Source: Nymphalis io (Eukaryota > Arthropoda > Insecta > Lepidoptera > Nymphalidae). From it: a DNA stretch of 64,000 bases. The notes below the pieces were generated by a model. The model was given only the letters and a program-made list of their open reading frames with translations, was not told the DNA's origin and ran no database searches. The translations under genes were made by a program, and so were the position numbers. This document shows, one piece after another, positions 47,604 through 58,608 of this stretch. Position 1 is the stretch's first letter; each line of letters opens with the position of its first letter. The stretch covers positions 7,998,001-8,062,000 of the forward strand of contig NC_065911.1 in assembly GCF_905147045.1 (NCBI RefSeq), read 5' to 3'.

Positions 47604-49113
47604 GCATATACAAACTTTCGTAACCTTTGTAATATTCATAAAATGGGTGTGTTTCATGTAAAAAAGATTATTATTTTTCACTGTTTGAGTTGATTTCATA
47701 ATTAATTCCTTGACAGCATTTTAACAGGCATTAAAAACTCCAATCTTTGTTTGTTTTATATATTTAATGGGAATCATTCCTTAACCTTGTATACTTGGAC
47801 AGTTATTTATATTTATTATAAAATCAATGCTTTATATATTGTATTAAGTATTTAAATATATTTGCAATCTGTTCAATTAATTAGGTATAATAATGAAACG
47901 TGGTAGAGATCGAACGATTCCTCAATTGTTATTCATTAAAAAACAAAACATTTGCAATTTAAGATTTATTTGGTACAAAGAACGTAATCTAATATGTTTG
48001 TCTGTGTACAAAGATAATATCAACATGTTGCGAGTGTGTGCGTATGTTTTGATAACATAGTGACCGGGATTCGAATCCGTGCCTTAAAGATAAAAAAAAT
48101 CTAAACATAAAAATACGAATATTTATTTTGATACACTCAGAGCCTTTATTTATATATAATATATATATTTGTTCACTATACAAAAAAAATAAAATAAATA
48201 AATAGTGTTACGTATTGTTTTTAAGTAAGAAAATAAAAAATAAAAAAAAATTAATTCGATTTAACGTGCAATGGTATATGAGTTATGTTTTATCTATACT
48301 ACTAAACGAAGATATGTTTCTTTTGTATTGTGAAAAACTACTAAACCAATATACATAAAACTTTACCAGAATATAGAGCGCGTTTTGTAGAAGGTTTTCG
48401 TATAATATTATTATATAAGTAGCCGCGCTTCGCAGTTTCACCCGCGTTAAAGTTAGGCTATTGAGATTACAAGCTTTAATTTCATGGTCTTATATATAAG
48501 TAATTATAATTGTCAAATAGAAAATTTGTATCTGTTTATTATTTAACTGTGTAAATCTCATCCAACTTTCGGTTCAGATTCTATACGAACTCACTTGATT
48601 ATTCACCCGTGAAATATTGACAACCGTATTACGTTGATTTTAATTTTACTATTTATATTAGCTGTTACTTAGTTATATGTGATGGATGCTGTTGTTTCCT
48701 GTAACTGAGGGAGCACATCGATTAATAACTCGCATATTATATTAAAGCTTGTCAGGTGTATTCCTCGTTTGATATCCTAATAAAATAAAATAAGATATAC
48801 TATTTTGACGCGAGTTTTCTTGAAATGTTATATTATAATTATTATGTTCGATCTCATTTTGATATTTCACGACCGTTTCCTGCGATGAGTTTTGACTTTT
48901 TTTTCTTACAGGACACAGGATTAAATACCCAGTTCATCTTTATAAGTCAGTCTTCAGACATTGATGTAACACCTATTATAATAAATTTATTTACTTTAGC
49001 AAAAGTACTTAGTCTATTACTTATGTTAATGTAACACAATCTGACTGGCAGATACTGAGATCAACGCGTCAAAACAAATTATTCAGCTATATATGATAAT
49101 ACACACATGAAAC
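47604..49113. other. AT-rich DNA with repeat scraps
   Basis: 48055-48085 has a B-box-like 'gggattcgaatccgtgcc' without a tRNA fold. 48300-48470 carries 'agccgcgcttcgcagtttc' and 'acccgcg', a sequence scattered widely in lepidopteran DNA. Small frames are not supported. Confidence 0.45.
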
Positions 49114-49114
49114 A

Positions 49115-49281
49115 TTGTGTTTATAATTTATCTCGTGCTTAACGGTGAAGGAAAACATCGTGAGGAAACTGATATTCCCATTGGGGCAGCGTCGTGGAAT
49201 AAACTCCAAACCTACTCCTCAAAAAAAGAGAGGAGGCCTTAGCCCAGCAGTGGGACATTCACAGGCTGTTACTGTACTGTA
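49115..49281 (+). repeat. SINE family A, 5'-truncated
   Basis: 'aacggtgaaggaaaacatcg' to 'acaggctgttactgtactgt', with a deletion before 'ttggggcagcgtcgtggaat'. Confidence 0.9.
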
Positions 49282-49544
49282 ATATGATAATACTACCAGT
49301 TTTTTTTTTTAATTAATGCCTTTTTTACCCCTCCAATTAAGCGTATAACTTGTATTAGGGGACGACATTTATAGATTTTGTATTATCTATACAAATATCA
49401 AACAAATCTATTTTTATTTATTCAAATATGCACTTATAATCTCTATTGATTCATGTTACGGGATTAAATTAAAAATATAGCTACGATCGTTTCGTTTGGG
49501 ACGAGTAGATTCCACCATAAATTACCGGCAACATACTCTACTTA

Positions 49545-49700
49545 CCATAACTAATATTATAAATACGTGTGTTTGTTTGTTACGCTTTCAAGTCATAACA
49601 CATTGTCAAAGGTTAAGAAAATAATATAGGGGAACCTAACACTTGCCCCCCCCCCTCATCACACACATTATAAAATAATATAACGCTCAATATCGTAGCA
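49545..49700 (+). repeat. Dispersed repeat F, 5' side
   Basis: 'aatattataaatacgtgtgt' and 'tgttacgctttcaagtcata' is the usual left end of repeat F. Confidence 0.55.
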
Positions 49701-50009
49701 ATCATAATCAATGAATATTATAAGAGTGTACGAAACTATGAACTATTATTTTATTAAGAAATTATTTGTAGCCGGTTAGACGACGTAGGCATGATTAATA
49801 CGATGTTGTTTTAACCTTGGCGATAACAGATATACAATAGCGATCGAAAAGATAAGAAAGTAACATAGATACTTCAATACTTCCCGAAATATTAACGTCG
49901 AGTTCTACTTGTTTGTTTATAAATATTATTTTATAAAGTGTTCTAAAGACCAGTTTTATTTGTCCTCTGATATAATACTACAAAGAGGTTTTAGTTATAT
50001 ATATTTTTA

Positions 50010-50335
50010 ATATGTTTTTTTTGGCCGCTACCGAAGGACTACCGCTAGGATTATTCACACACGGCCAACGACCACGGACAACCACGCACCGCACCAATTC
50101 TTTTCCAACGGTGTTTGCAAGTCTGTGTCGGTCGTTGCGGCTCGTTGAGGTAATTCGCATCACACCTTTGAAGTTACCGACTCGCGGGGAATTCGACGCA
50201 CGGTTACAGACTTGCCTGCGCATATACAGACGATACTCTTACCGCGGCGCGCCGTTGCGTTTAGATCCGCGTTCGTTCGTTATATCACACATCGTGGGAA
50301 GCTACTTTAAGAAATGCTGAACTCCTGACTGATTG
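50010..50335. other. GC-richer non-repeat island
   Basis: A compositional island in AT-rich DNA, open on both strands (102 codons plus at 50012-50320, 81 codons minus at 49978-50223). Neither translation shows a domain, signal or conserved pattern. A plus donor-like 'ttgag|gtaatt' lies near 50150 and a minus donor-like 'ccgcg|gtaaga' near 50235. It could be a first exon or promoter of an unseen gene, or a transposon piece. Confidence 0.3.
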
Positions 50336-50654
50336 CGACAACTGCGGCCATCCTGGCCTTGTTACCTAAACTAAGATCCTGGGCTTAGATTTTTTATTCC
50401 TGTAATTGTATCTCTACAGACGATATGTTCGTGTCTATGGTATATATTTTCTTTCATTTCTTTTAATGTTTTTATTATTAATGTGCGTTCATGTTTATTA
50501 GCAAGCAGCATCACAATCTAAGTTTAAGGATTAAAAAAAAAAGAGAGAGTATTGGTACCTATTCATTTACAATATAAATATTGGTTTAAGTTCATCTTAT
50601 ATTTATGCATTTTAAATGTATGTTCACCCAAAATTTAAAGCAAAATATAGCAAC

Positions 50655-50800
50655 GATAGTCAGTCAAAGTCAAAAATCTTTATTCAATATAGAAGCGTTA
50701 CACTTTCTTATTGATTGTCATAAATCTACCACCGGTTCGGAAATAAACACCTCAGACCTGAGAGGAACCGGCGAAAGAAACTCAGTGGGTTTTTTTATAT
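50655..50800 (-). repeat. Non-LTR 3' tail fragment (type E)
   Basis: On the minus strand it reads 'ggttcctctcaggtctgagg', 'ccgaaccggtggtagattta' and ends 'aaagatttttgactttgac', the terminal TTGAC-type repeat of CR1/L2-like elements. A plus-strand relative is at 60.2 kb. Confidence 0.7.
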
Positions 50801-50830
50801 TTTTTATATCTCATCCTTTATAATTATAAG

Positions 50831-50857
50831 TAATATATATATATATATATATATATA
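50831..50857. repeat. (TA)n microsatellite
   Basis: About 12 TA units. Confidence 0.9.
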
Positions 50858-51399
50858 CATGTGTATATTTAATTTGAAAGAACCTGGAGAAATAAATTTT
50901 AATATTACAAATTATAGCGATTGATTCGTCATTATTATAAAATATTTGATTCTGCTCTACGAATCTACGAAGCTTAAATAAATGATAGAAGAACAAGGAG
51001 TTACTATTCGTTGATGTTCATACAGTATATATAAATATAATTGTATATGATTAACACATGTATTTTTTTTTTGTTAAAAAGAGAATCTATAATCTGAACT
51101 TGTGGTAGCTTTATTTAAAAAAAATGTTAATTAAAAAGTGATTTCGAGGGACTACTTGGATAAATCATATTTTGACTGTGACGCAAAGCTTAACGGCGGA
51201 TATTAGATCCCATATTAAATAAAATAACATTGTCCTAATCAAGACTTACTGCGTCGTTTTTTTCTATCTAAATCTTGCACGTATTTTGCGTAGTACCTCT
51301 ATAGGTTATAAAGTATCAATGGATACAGATTAAAAAAATTTACACCATCAACGTCCATTAACATAAATCCATCAAAATATTTCATTCACATGGACAGCG

Positions 51400-53515
51400 G
51401 GTTCTCTTGTGCACGTGGATTTTAAGGACCTTAGAAAAGAGAGCGTAATAGAAGTGGAATGCGAACGAAACCAAGATGAGACGAAAAACGTTATTTATTA
51501 AATCGATGTCGCGAGGAAAGTCTCCCGGTCATGACAGCCTCAGTATTGAGCATCTTAAGCATGCTGGCGTCCACCTGCCTAGAGTTTTGGCGATGTTCTA
51601 TAACCTATTACACTCGTGCTTACCGTCTGATATGATGAAGGTCGTGGTGATCCCAATTGTGAAAAGCAAAACGGGTGACGTGAGCGACAAAAATAATTAT
51701 AGACCAATTTTATTGGCTACTATATTGGCAAAAGTTCTTGATAATCTGTTGAATGCGCAACTTGATAAATATCTGAAAATCCATGACAATCAGTCCGGTT
51801 TTAAATCGGGTCTATCTACTGAATCTGCTATTTTGAGCTTAAAACAGACTGTCAAGTACTATACCGATCGAAATACACCAATTCATGCTTGTTTCCTCGA
51901 CCTCTCGAGGGCGTTTGACCTGGTTTGTTATGGCAAAAACTTAGTAACATTTCCATGCCTGAAGAACTAGTACACATCTTCAAATACTGGAATCTTAATC
52001 AGGTCAACGTCGTCAGGTGGTCGAGTGAGATGTCAGAACCATACAGGTTGGAGTGCGGAGTAAGGCAGGGTGGCCTGACTTCTCCAAAGCTCTTCAACTT
52101 GTATGTAAATGAATTTATTTAGGAGCTTAGTGACACACGTGTCGGATGTCATATTGATGGAGTGTGTGTTAATAATATCAGCTATGCGGATGACATGGTG
52201 CTGCTAAGGGCATCTGCTTGTGGTTTGTATAAGCTTCTGAGGATATGCGAAAAATAGTCGCTTAGACACGGCTTACAATATAATACGAAGAAAAGCGAAT
52301 ACATGATCTTTCAGGCCAAGGGAAGGGGTTGCCCGGACTCTGTTCCACCCATTCGATTAAACAATGTTGAATTAAGTAGGGTTCATCCATTCAAATATCT
52401 TGAACATATAGTGACCTCTGACTTGAAAGATGACACGGATATAGAGAGGGAACGAAGGGCTTTGTCTGTCAGAGCCAATATGATTGCTCGCAGGTTTGCA
52501 CGATGCTCAGCTTCTGTCAAAAACACCTTATTCAAAGCATTTTGTACAAACTTTTACACGTGCAGCCTGTGGGTAACATATACGCAGAAACAGTTCAGAG
52601 CACTTCGATTCCAGTATAATAATGCGTTTAGTGTGGTGATGGGGCTGCTGCGGTACTGTAGTGCATAAGGTATGTTCGCAGATTCGCGAATCGATTGTTT
52701 TTATGCAACCATGCGTAAGCGATGTACATCTCTTTTGCGCAGGGTTCGGGGCCGCTCCAACACCATCCTAAAAATATTCGCATGTAGATTTGACTGTCAG
52801 TACGTGAATCATTGCAATATGATTCATGTACTGACTAATAATGAATATTAATGTGTGAATTGACAATAGTTACATTCATGACATTGCTTAATTTAAATTT
52901 ATTATTGATTTAATTTAATGAAATTTTATTAATGGAAGTTAATTTGATGGAATTTAATTTAATGGAATTTTATTTAATGTGATTTAATTTATTTTCATTT
53001 TATATATTTGGTGTATTGTCTTGTTTATTTAACTACCGATTTACTGGTGGTAGGGCTTTGTGCAAGCTCGTCTGGGTAGGTACCACCCACTCATCAGATA
53101 TTCTACCGCAAAACAGCAATACTTGATATTGTTGTGTTCCGGTTTGAAGGGTGAGTGAGCCAGTGTAATTACAGGCACAAGGGACATAAAATCTTAGTTC
53201 CCAAGGTTGGTGGCGCATTGGATATGTAAGCGATGGTTGACATTTCTTACAATGCCAATGTCTAAGAGCGTTGGTGACCACTTACCATCAGGTGGCCCAT
53301 ATGCTCGTCCGCCTTCCTATTCTATAAAAAAAAAAAAAAAAAATTTGATTTAGTTTAATTTAATATAATTAAATATGATTGATTGTTTTGATTAGTGTGA
53401 ATTTGAATTGATTTGGTTTAATTCAGATTTGTATTATTGTAATTTTTGTCTTTTTACTATTTATTTGTATTTATGTTTGGTTAAAATAAATTATTTTATT
53501 ATTATTATTTCATCA
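51400..53515 (+). pseudogene. CR1/jockey-type retrotransposon pol, broken
   Basis: Largest retroelement relic here. 51476-51955 reads S-P-G-H-D-S-L-S-I-E-H-L, then N-Y-R-P-I-L-L-A-T and F-K-S-G-L-S-T, then F-L-D-L-S-R-A-F-D: RT blocks 1 to 4. A frameshift near 51925-51955 moves to the frame with C-G-V-R-Q-G-G-L-T-S-P-K-L-F-N. A stop at 52120-52122 follows. The catalytic block Y-A-D-D-M-V-L-L lies at about 52185-52208. Another stop is near 52255, then 52303-52668 and 52700-52830 give the thumb region and R-K-R-C-T-S-L-L-R-R-V-R. The 5' end with the endonuclease is absent. The AT-rich 3' UTR runs to a (TTA)n end near 53510 and is interrupted by a family B SINE. Inactive. Confidence 0.9.
53041..53344 (+). 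mobile_element. SINE family B nested in the pol element 3' UTR
   Basis: Full-length: 'actggtggtagggctttgtg' to 'ttcctattctat' and an A-run of about 18. The flanks on both sides are the same TTTAAT-rich 3' UTR, so it inserted after the larger element. The 82-codon minus frame is a shadow. Confidence 0.95.
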
Positions 53516-53816
53516 TTGTCTTCACAATATCGGTAATAAAATTAGTTACGAAATATTCGCCGTAGCTGTTCACATATTTTGCTACACTTTACATAATTAG
53601 CTTGATTATACATCGAACATATAAAATTATGATAATAACAGCTGATTATTGACTTATTTTTAAATACAGCAAAGCACGCGGTAATTTTTTTAATACCTGT
53701 TATTAAATAAAATTGAGGCACAGCCTCGAAGTTAAAATTTTATAATAAAAAAACTTGTAGTTACCACAGACGTGTTGTAGTTGTTTTTAGTATATCTCAC
53801 AGTATGCGACTATATG

Positions 53817-54223
53817 CAGTGGCGTAGCTAGATGGAAAAGGGCCCCGGTGCATAAGGAAAGAATCGGGCCCTCATCCCCTCTTTCCGTGTAGCTTAAACT
53901 TATATTGGCCTTCAAAATTATAGATAGGAACAAGAACAGTGAGGTCAACTTATCCCTAGTAAGCTAAATCCATATGTTGCCTTGTATGATGGGTAGAATC
54001 TCTATGTGTTATTATATATAATAGAAGAAAATGGGAATTAATAACAACGCACAGAATATTTATTATACAGATGAGATCAATAAAAACGATTTTTAACAGA
54101 ATTCCCAGTTCACACAAGATTTTTTTTATGCTACTCTCTTTTTAAAGCTGAGGTAAGAGGGCTCCCTGAGCTCCGGGGTCCTGGTGCACTGCACCACCTG
54201 GCCTTACGATAGCTACGCCACGG
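53817..54223. mobile_element. hAT-like MITE with 8-bp TSD
   Basis: 407 bp with terminal inverted repeats 'cagtggcgtagcta' (left) and 'tagctacgccacgg' (right), 13 of 14 matching. An exact 8-bp duplication ACTATATG lies at 53809-53816 and 54224-54231. Subterminal GC-rich tracts ('gggccccggtgc', 'gctccggggtcc') occur on both sides. No transposase is encoded. TSD length and terminal 'cagtggcg' suit the hAT superfamily, so it would depend on a transposase encoded elsewhere. Confidence 0.9.
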
Positions 54224-54480
54224 ACTATATGTCTATTGTCTTGTTTATTTAACTACCGACTATTTACGTCTTAAGTGTCACAGAGTTATCCGTTGTTATC
54301 TGTATTCACCGAAACCATAGACAATTAAGTACTTTTTAATGACATTACGAATTCCTAACACTTCAGCTTACAGTTATGTATTTTAATGTGACTTCATATT
54401 TTTATTTCCAGGCAATATCACAATCAAAATTCTTCATCTTAGTGTTATTCAGTGACGTTTCTCATTGTTGTCAATTAATC

Positions 54481-54905
54481 TTAGTAGGATTTTGAATTCC
54501 ATGGCTGGTCTGGATGGTATTCGGCCAGCTTGTCAGCCACGATGGGGTCATCAAGTAATTCCTTGGTAGTGGCCATTTGTGCTGCCGCCACGTCGTCACT
54601 GTTATCAGTGTAGTATATGTCATTCGTGTGACTCGTTATTGCGACCACTGCGTGAGTTATGCTGTTGTGCAGTTGTAGCTTTGTCGTGGAAGGATCGTCT
54701 CGCAATTAAATCCTCGTGCCTATTGTGAGGATGTTGGATCCTTCTTGGTTGCAGTACCCTTGATCCTGAAAGCATTCTGCCTGTGTATATGTTAAGTACA
54801 TGGTCTTTGACTGGTAATTAGATATGACAAAGCTTTGTACAAACTTTATTACTTTACTGGATTTATATGTGAATATTAACTTCTCTAACAGCGAACGCTA
54901 CATCA
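54481..54905 (-). other. Coding-like minus segment, unassigned
   Basis: From about 54895 the minus frame is open except for one TAA at about 54708. It reads Q-S-K-T-M-Y-L-T-Y-T-Q-A-E-C before the stop, and D-D-V-A-A-A-Q-M-A-T-T-K-E-L-L and H-P-D-Q-P-W-N-S-K-S-Y at the end, stopping at 54481-54483. The composition is like a real acidic protein tail. The neighbouring frame (-1) bypasses the TAA and reads R-R-I-Q-H-P-H-N-R-H-E-D-L-I-A-R. It could be a degraded gene or retro-copy fragment, or a terminal exon with an acceptor near 54775 ('atatacacag'). I cannot name a family. Confidence 0.35.
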
Positions 54906-55599
54906 TTTGTATGTGCACAACAACAATTCTTGTGTGACGGTGACAAGAAATATTGACAATTAATTACAAATATTAATATTATTACATGTTTGATGAAAAA
55001 AAGAAATGTCATTGACTTTCATACAATTTTATAGTGTAATATTTTTATCCTGCGTTGCTCATTGCATTTGATGCAAAATAATAAGTTGATGTCATTTCTG
55101 ACATAAAATTCTAAGATTAAGAAACATTACGTCACGTAAATTTTGCCTATTGTTACACAAGTCACGCACACATTCGTTTGTCTATGTGTGACCGTGAATT
55201 TTTTTTTCTTAATTTGCAAACGCAAATTGCTATGTGGCTTTGTTTTAAATAAATATTTAATCCGTTTCAAGACGACGTCTTTGTAAATATTTCGTTTAGT
55301 TTATTAATATATTTATATTTCAAATACAATAAATACCTATGTAATAAGCCTGTTAGACTGACGATATTATTAAATTTATTAATTAAAAGATTGTCTATGG
55401 TAGACAATACACTTTCAATATTGTAACAAAAAAGAAGCAATGTCATTCAAATAGACTTCTAACATATTTTTTTTTCATTCTCTGGAAACCTAGATCAAGT
55501 TGATTGCTATATATCTATAAACATATATAAAAGTATAGTTTGTTCGTCTTTATTCATGTGTGACTCGTTTTTAGGGTTAAAGTAAAAAGGAACCCTTAT

Positions 55600-56220
55600 A
55601 AGATCACTTCGTTGTCCGTTTGTCCATCAGTTTGCCAGTGTGACTGTCCATCAAGACTCTTTTTCTCAGGAACGCGTAGAGTTATAAAGTTGAAATTAAT
55701 ATCAGATACTAAAACCTGCGGTCCCTTGGTGCTGTGAAAAAATCAAACCTCTAAGTCTACGCAATCAAAAGATATGACCGTTTATGTGGAATTTCCCAAA
55801 TATTTGCAAAGGGAATCAAAACCTATAGGGTACTTCCGTTAACCTAGAATCACGACATTTGGCAAAAAGCAATAACTTGTATTACTTGTGTGGGAAATAA
55901 TCCAAAAACCGTAAACTTGTTACTTCAATGTCTATTTGTGTATCTGTCTTTCTAACTGTCAAAACTCTTTTTCTCAAGAACGCGTATCAAGTTTTAATTG
56001 ATATCAAATAGTCAAATCTGTAGTAAGGAACTGTGAAAGAATCAAATTTCTAAGTAAACGCAATCAAATGATACGGCCGTTTGTACAGCGTATCACCTTA
56101 TCACTATAGGGTAATTCCCGTTGACCTAAAATCGTGGAATTTGGCAAGATGGCAATGTTTCATAGCATAGGTATAGGGGAAAATCCGAAAACCGAAAATT
56201 TGTAGCTACTACTACTACTA
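55600..56220. repeat. Two diverged direct copies, period about 308 bp
   Basis: 'ctctttttctcaggaacgcg' at 55657 and 'ctctttttctcaagaacgcg' at 55965 start matching stretches that share 'acgcaatcaaa', 'gatatgaccgttt'/'gatacggccgttt', 'cctatagggta'-like and 'aatttggcaa' blocks in order. No protein is evident. Confidence 0.7.
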
Positions 56221-56689
56221 ACCACTTTAGAGACTAATATTGCAGTTAAATTTACGTTTTAGGGACTGATTTTGAAATGAAACTTACTACCGAGCGTGTA
56301 ATTAAAAAAAAAAATTAAGAAAATTAATTTTGGAGAACAAATTTAAGAAAAACCTATGAAAAGTCTAAATCTTAAAATAACCTGATGAATAAAGATTTAA
56401 TCTTTCAGTATTGTGTGGTGGTACCAAACCCTCAGTGCACGAGACAAACTCGCACTTGCCCGGTTTTTTTATCGGTAAACAGAGATTAAATCTTTAAAAA
56501 TCGGGCATCATCACATCACTATTAAATAAACGTTAAGTGTAAAAATTCGGATAATATTTGCAACAATTAAATAAAAATACATATTACTTGCAACCGCGTA
56601 CCAACTCAATCGTCTGAGCTTTATAATAGGCTATAAATACTAGGCCATCCACGATAACTGCAGAACAAGTTCTAATTACTTTATTTAGT

Positions 56690-56815
56690 GGTAGGGCTTT
56701 CTGTAATACCGATTGGGTATTGGGATATGGGGATTCTACCGCCAAACAGCAATACTTACGTACTATTGTTATGTTTGAAGGCTGAATGAGCAAATGTATC
56801 TAAAGGCACAAGTAA
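56690..56815 (+). repeat. SINE family B, degraded
   Basis: 'agtggtagggctttctgtaa' and 'attctaccgccaaacagcaa'. Confidence 0.75.
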
Positions 56816-56961
56816 AATGAGTCCGTGAATTCAAATCAAAATAAATTGACAATTGTCTAACTAGCATTATTTCGTCACATAGCAGTTAAAAGAAAGGTAC
56901 AATATTACGATATCATGAACACAAAGCCTTGAACTATCGGTATGCTATTTTAAAATTTAAA

Positions 56962-57163
56962 AAAGTTTTTTTTTTATAGTATAGGAAGGCATATGGGCCA
57001 CCTGATGGTAAGTGGTCACCAATGCCCATAGACATTGGCATTGTAAAAAATGTTAACCATCGCTTACATCACCAATGCGCCACAAACTTTGGGAACTAAT
57101 CCGATATCCGATGAGTGGGTGGTACCTACCCAGACGAGCTTGCACAAAGCTCTACCACCAGTA
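56962..57163 (-). repeat. SINE family B with large deletion
   Basis: 'tagtataggaaggcatatgg' to 'aaagctctaccaccag'. The central 'cctgtaattacactgg' part is missing. Confidence 0.9.
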
Positions 57164-57189
57164 AAAAATAATCAAAAGAATCATTTAGG

Positions 57190-57234
57190 AAGGGTCGTGC
57201 TTAAGCGCAGGCCTTGGGCTTAAGCACGACCCTT
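57190..57234. repeat. Perfect 17-bp hairpin
   Basis: Arms 57190-57206 and 57218-57234 are exact reverse complements ('aagggtcgtgcttaagc') with an 11-nt loop. It lies between a SINE and an RT relic and may be a palindromic breakpoint. Confidence 0.93.
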
Positions 57235-57235
57235 C

Positions 57236-57545
57236 TGTCCCATAACATACCAGTGCACTCGGGTATGCGTCAAGGCTACCTGCTGTCTCCTCTGCTTTTC
57301 CTTGTCGTGCTGGATGGCGTTATTTCGCTTGTCAATACTGTCCCTAAATGCGTTATTGAGTGAGGTCTGACTACCTTTAACACCTTTACTACGTAGCATA
57401 TCTTTGTCTGTCCAGTCCCTGTTGAATTGACATGCCGATAAAGCTGACGATTTACAAAAAGAAGCAGCAGTTGAGCTGAAAATTAATGTATGAAAGACTA
57501 AAGAGATGAGGTATAGAGCTCAAGATTTGAACCCGCTGTATATAT
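57236..57545 (+). pseudogene. RTE-like RT fragment, deleted
   Basis: V-H-S-G-M-R-Q-G-Y-L-L-S-P-L-L-F-L-V-V-L at 57252-57311 is RT block 5. After a gap and frame changes, A-D-D-L-Q-K-E-A-A-V-E-L-K-I-N-V and K-T-K-E-M-R follow at about 57447-57513, the segment after the catalytic motif in RTE-type pol. The catalytic block itself is deleted or scrambled. Dead relic. Confidence 0.82.
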
Positions 57546-58300
57546 TATATTAAAAATACATATAATATACAAACAAACACAACTTTATTTTTTATATAAG
57601 TACATAATTAGATTAGAAAATACATCATTTTAAGATAATTAAATATATATGCCTTATACCAAGGACAGTAATTTATTTTTAGTCTATTGGTTTTTTTAAC
57701 TGTGGACTTTGCATGAGAATGTTCTGCTAATGCAAGAACAGTTGCAAAATAGTAATACTTATTGTAGTAAGCAAGCAGTACTTAAATTGACTCAATGCTA
57801 AATTTTATATATAAGCAAAAATTTTTTTCGCGATTCATACATGGATTTAGTTGTTACTTTATCTATTTCAATATATAACTTCTACAACTATGTATCAATG
57901 TTTTACAAAAATGTTTTTAATTATATTTCTATAAGCGACATCTAACGTATATATGAGCACACTATCATAAAAGTCATAGAGTACAAATTAAAGTTATTCA
58001 AAACGCTCGCTAGGTGGCATAATATTTTTTTAATTTGAAATATGCAAAAATTTAAATATTTAAAAATCAAAATATTAATATTTCTTGTCAAAAATATTAT
58101 ATCATATTGTCGCTGTTCTATTGAATAAAAAGATATTTTTGGCTCTATAATATCGGATCGTTGCCACTATTATCTAGGTAACAAAACAGACACAAAAAGG
58201 AACCCAACAAAAAAAGTGCGAGGCAGCAAAGTAAATGGCGTCTCAAGTTGTTTTTTATTAAATATCAATGTGTTTCTAATCTCACAATGTCATTTCTAAT
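57546..58300. other. AT-rich upstream region of the plus-strand gene
   Basis: No repeat family recognised. A short ATG frame at 58234-58260 (M-A-S-Q-V-V-F-Y, stop) would be an upstream ORF only if transcription started before it. Confidence 0.45.
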
Positions 58301-58309
58301 GTTGTCGTG

Positions 58310-58397
58310 TCAGTAGAATTGACTTAATCTATATATTTAATGTTTCATTGACGATTCGTGGTTATTTAGTCGACGTTTCACTTTTTGCCGTAAAACA
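58310..58397 (+). promoter_or_regulatory. Probable start site and 5' UTR
   Basis: An arthropod-type initiator TCAGT lies at 58310-58314, 84-88 bp before the ATG. The ATG context is 'aaaacaatggcg', a good insect start context. No TATA box at the right distance. The start site is inferred from these motifs alone. Confidence 0.4.
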
Positions 58398-58608
58398 ATG
58401 GCGTCGAATGATTCTGTAGAATCCCAGGTAAAAGTTAGTGAAAATCGTGATACCGTGGACGATTGCTACAGTTCATGCAGCGAGACGGACGCCGGTGAAG
58501 GCATCAAGCGTCGTCGAGTGAGTCATGACTACCGAAAACTTTCGAAATTGGGATACGATCCAAGTGTGCCAACTAATTTGAAACACGCATCAACTAGCGA
58601 TTTCAATG
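58398..58608 (+). CDS. Exon 1 of a putative nuclear protein gene
   Basis: Starts at ATG 58398 (M-A-S-N-D-S) and ends at the donor 'caatg|gtaagg', giving 70 codons plus one base. The product begins with an acidic, serine-rich tail containing S-S-C-S-E-T-D (residues about 25-31), then a basic patch K-R-R-R at 37-40 typical of a nuclear localisation signal, then D-Y-R-K-L-S-K-L-G-Y-D. An open read-through into the intron gives a 148-codon frame, but its tail is AT-biased and hydrophobic, unlike the exon. The single base left over joins exon 2 as G|TG (Val71), in frame. I do not recognise the family from this exon. No signal peptide or membrane segment is seen. Confidence 0.8.

Noticed and set aside
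50012..50320. 102-codon plus frame as a gene
   Set aside because: The opposite strand is equally open, no domain is visible and the start lies in a poly-T run. Kept only as an unexplained island.
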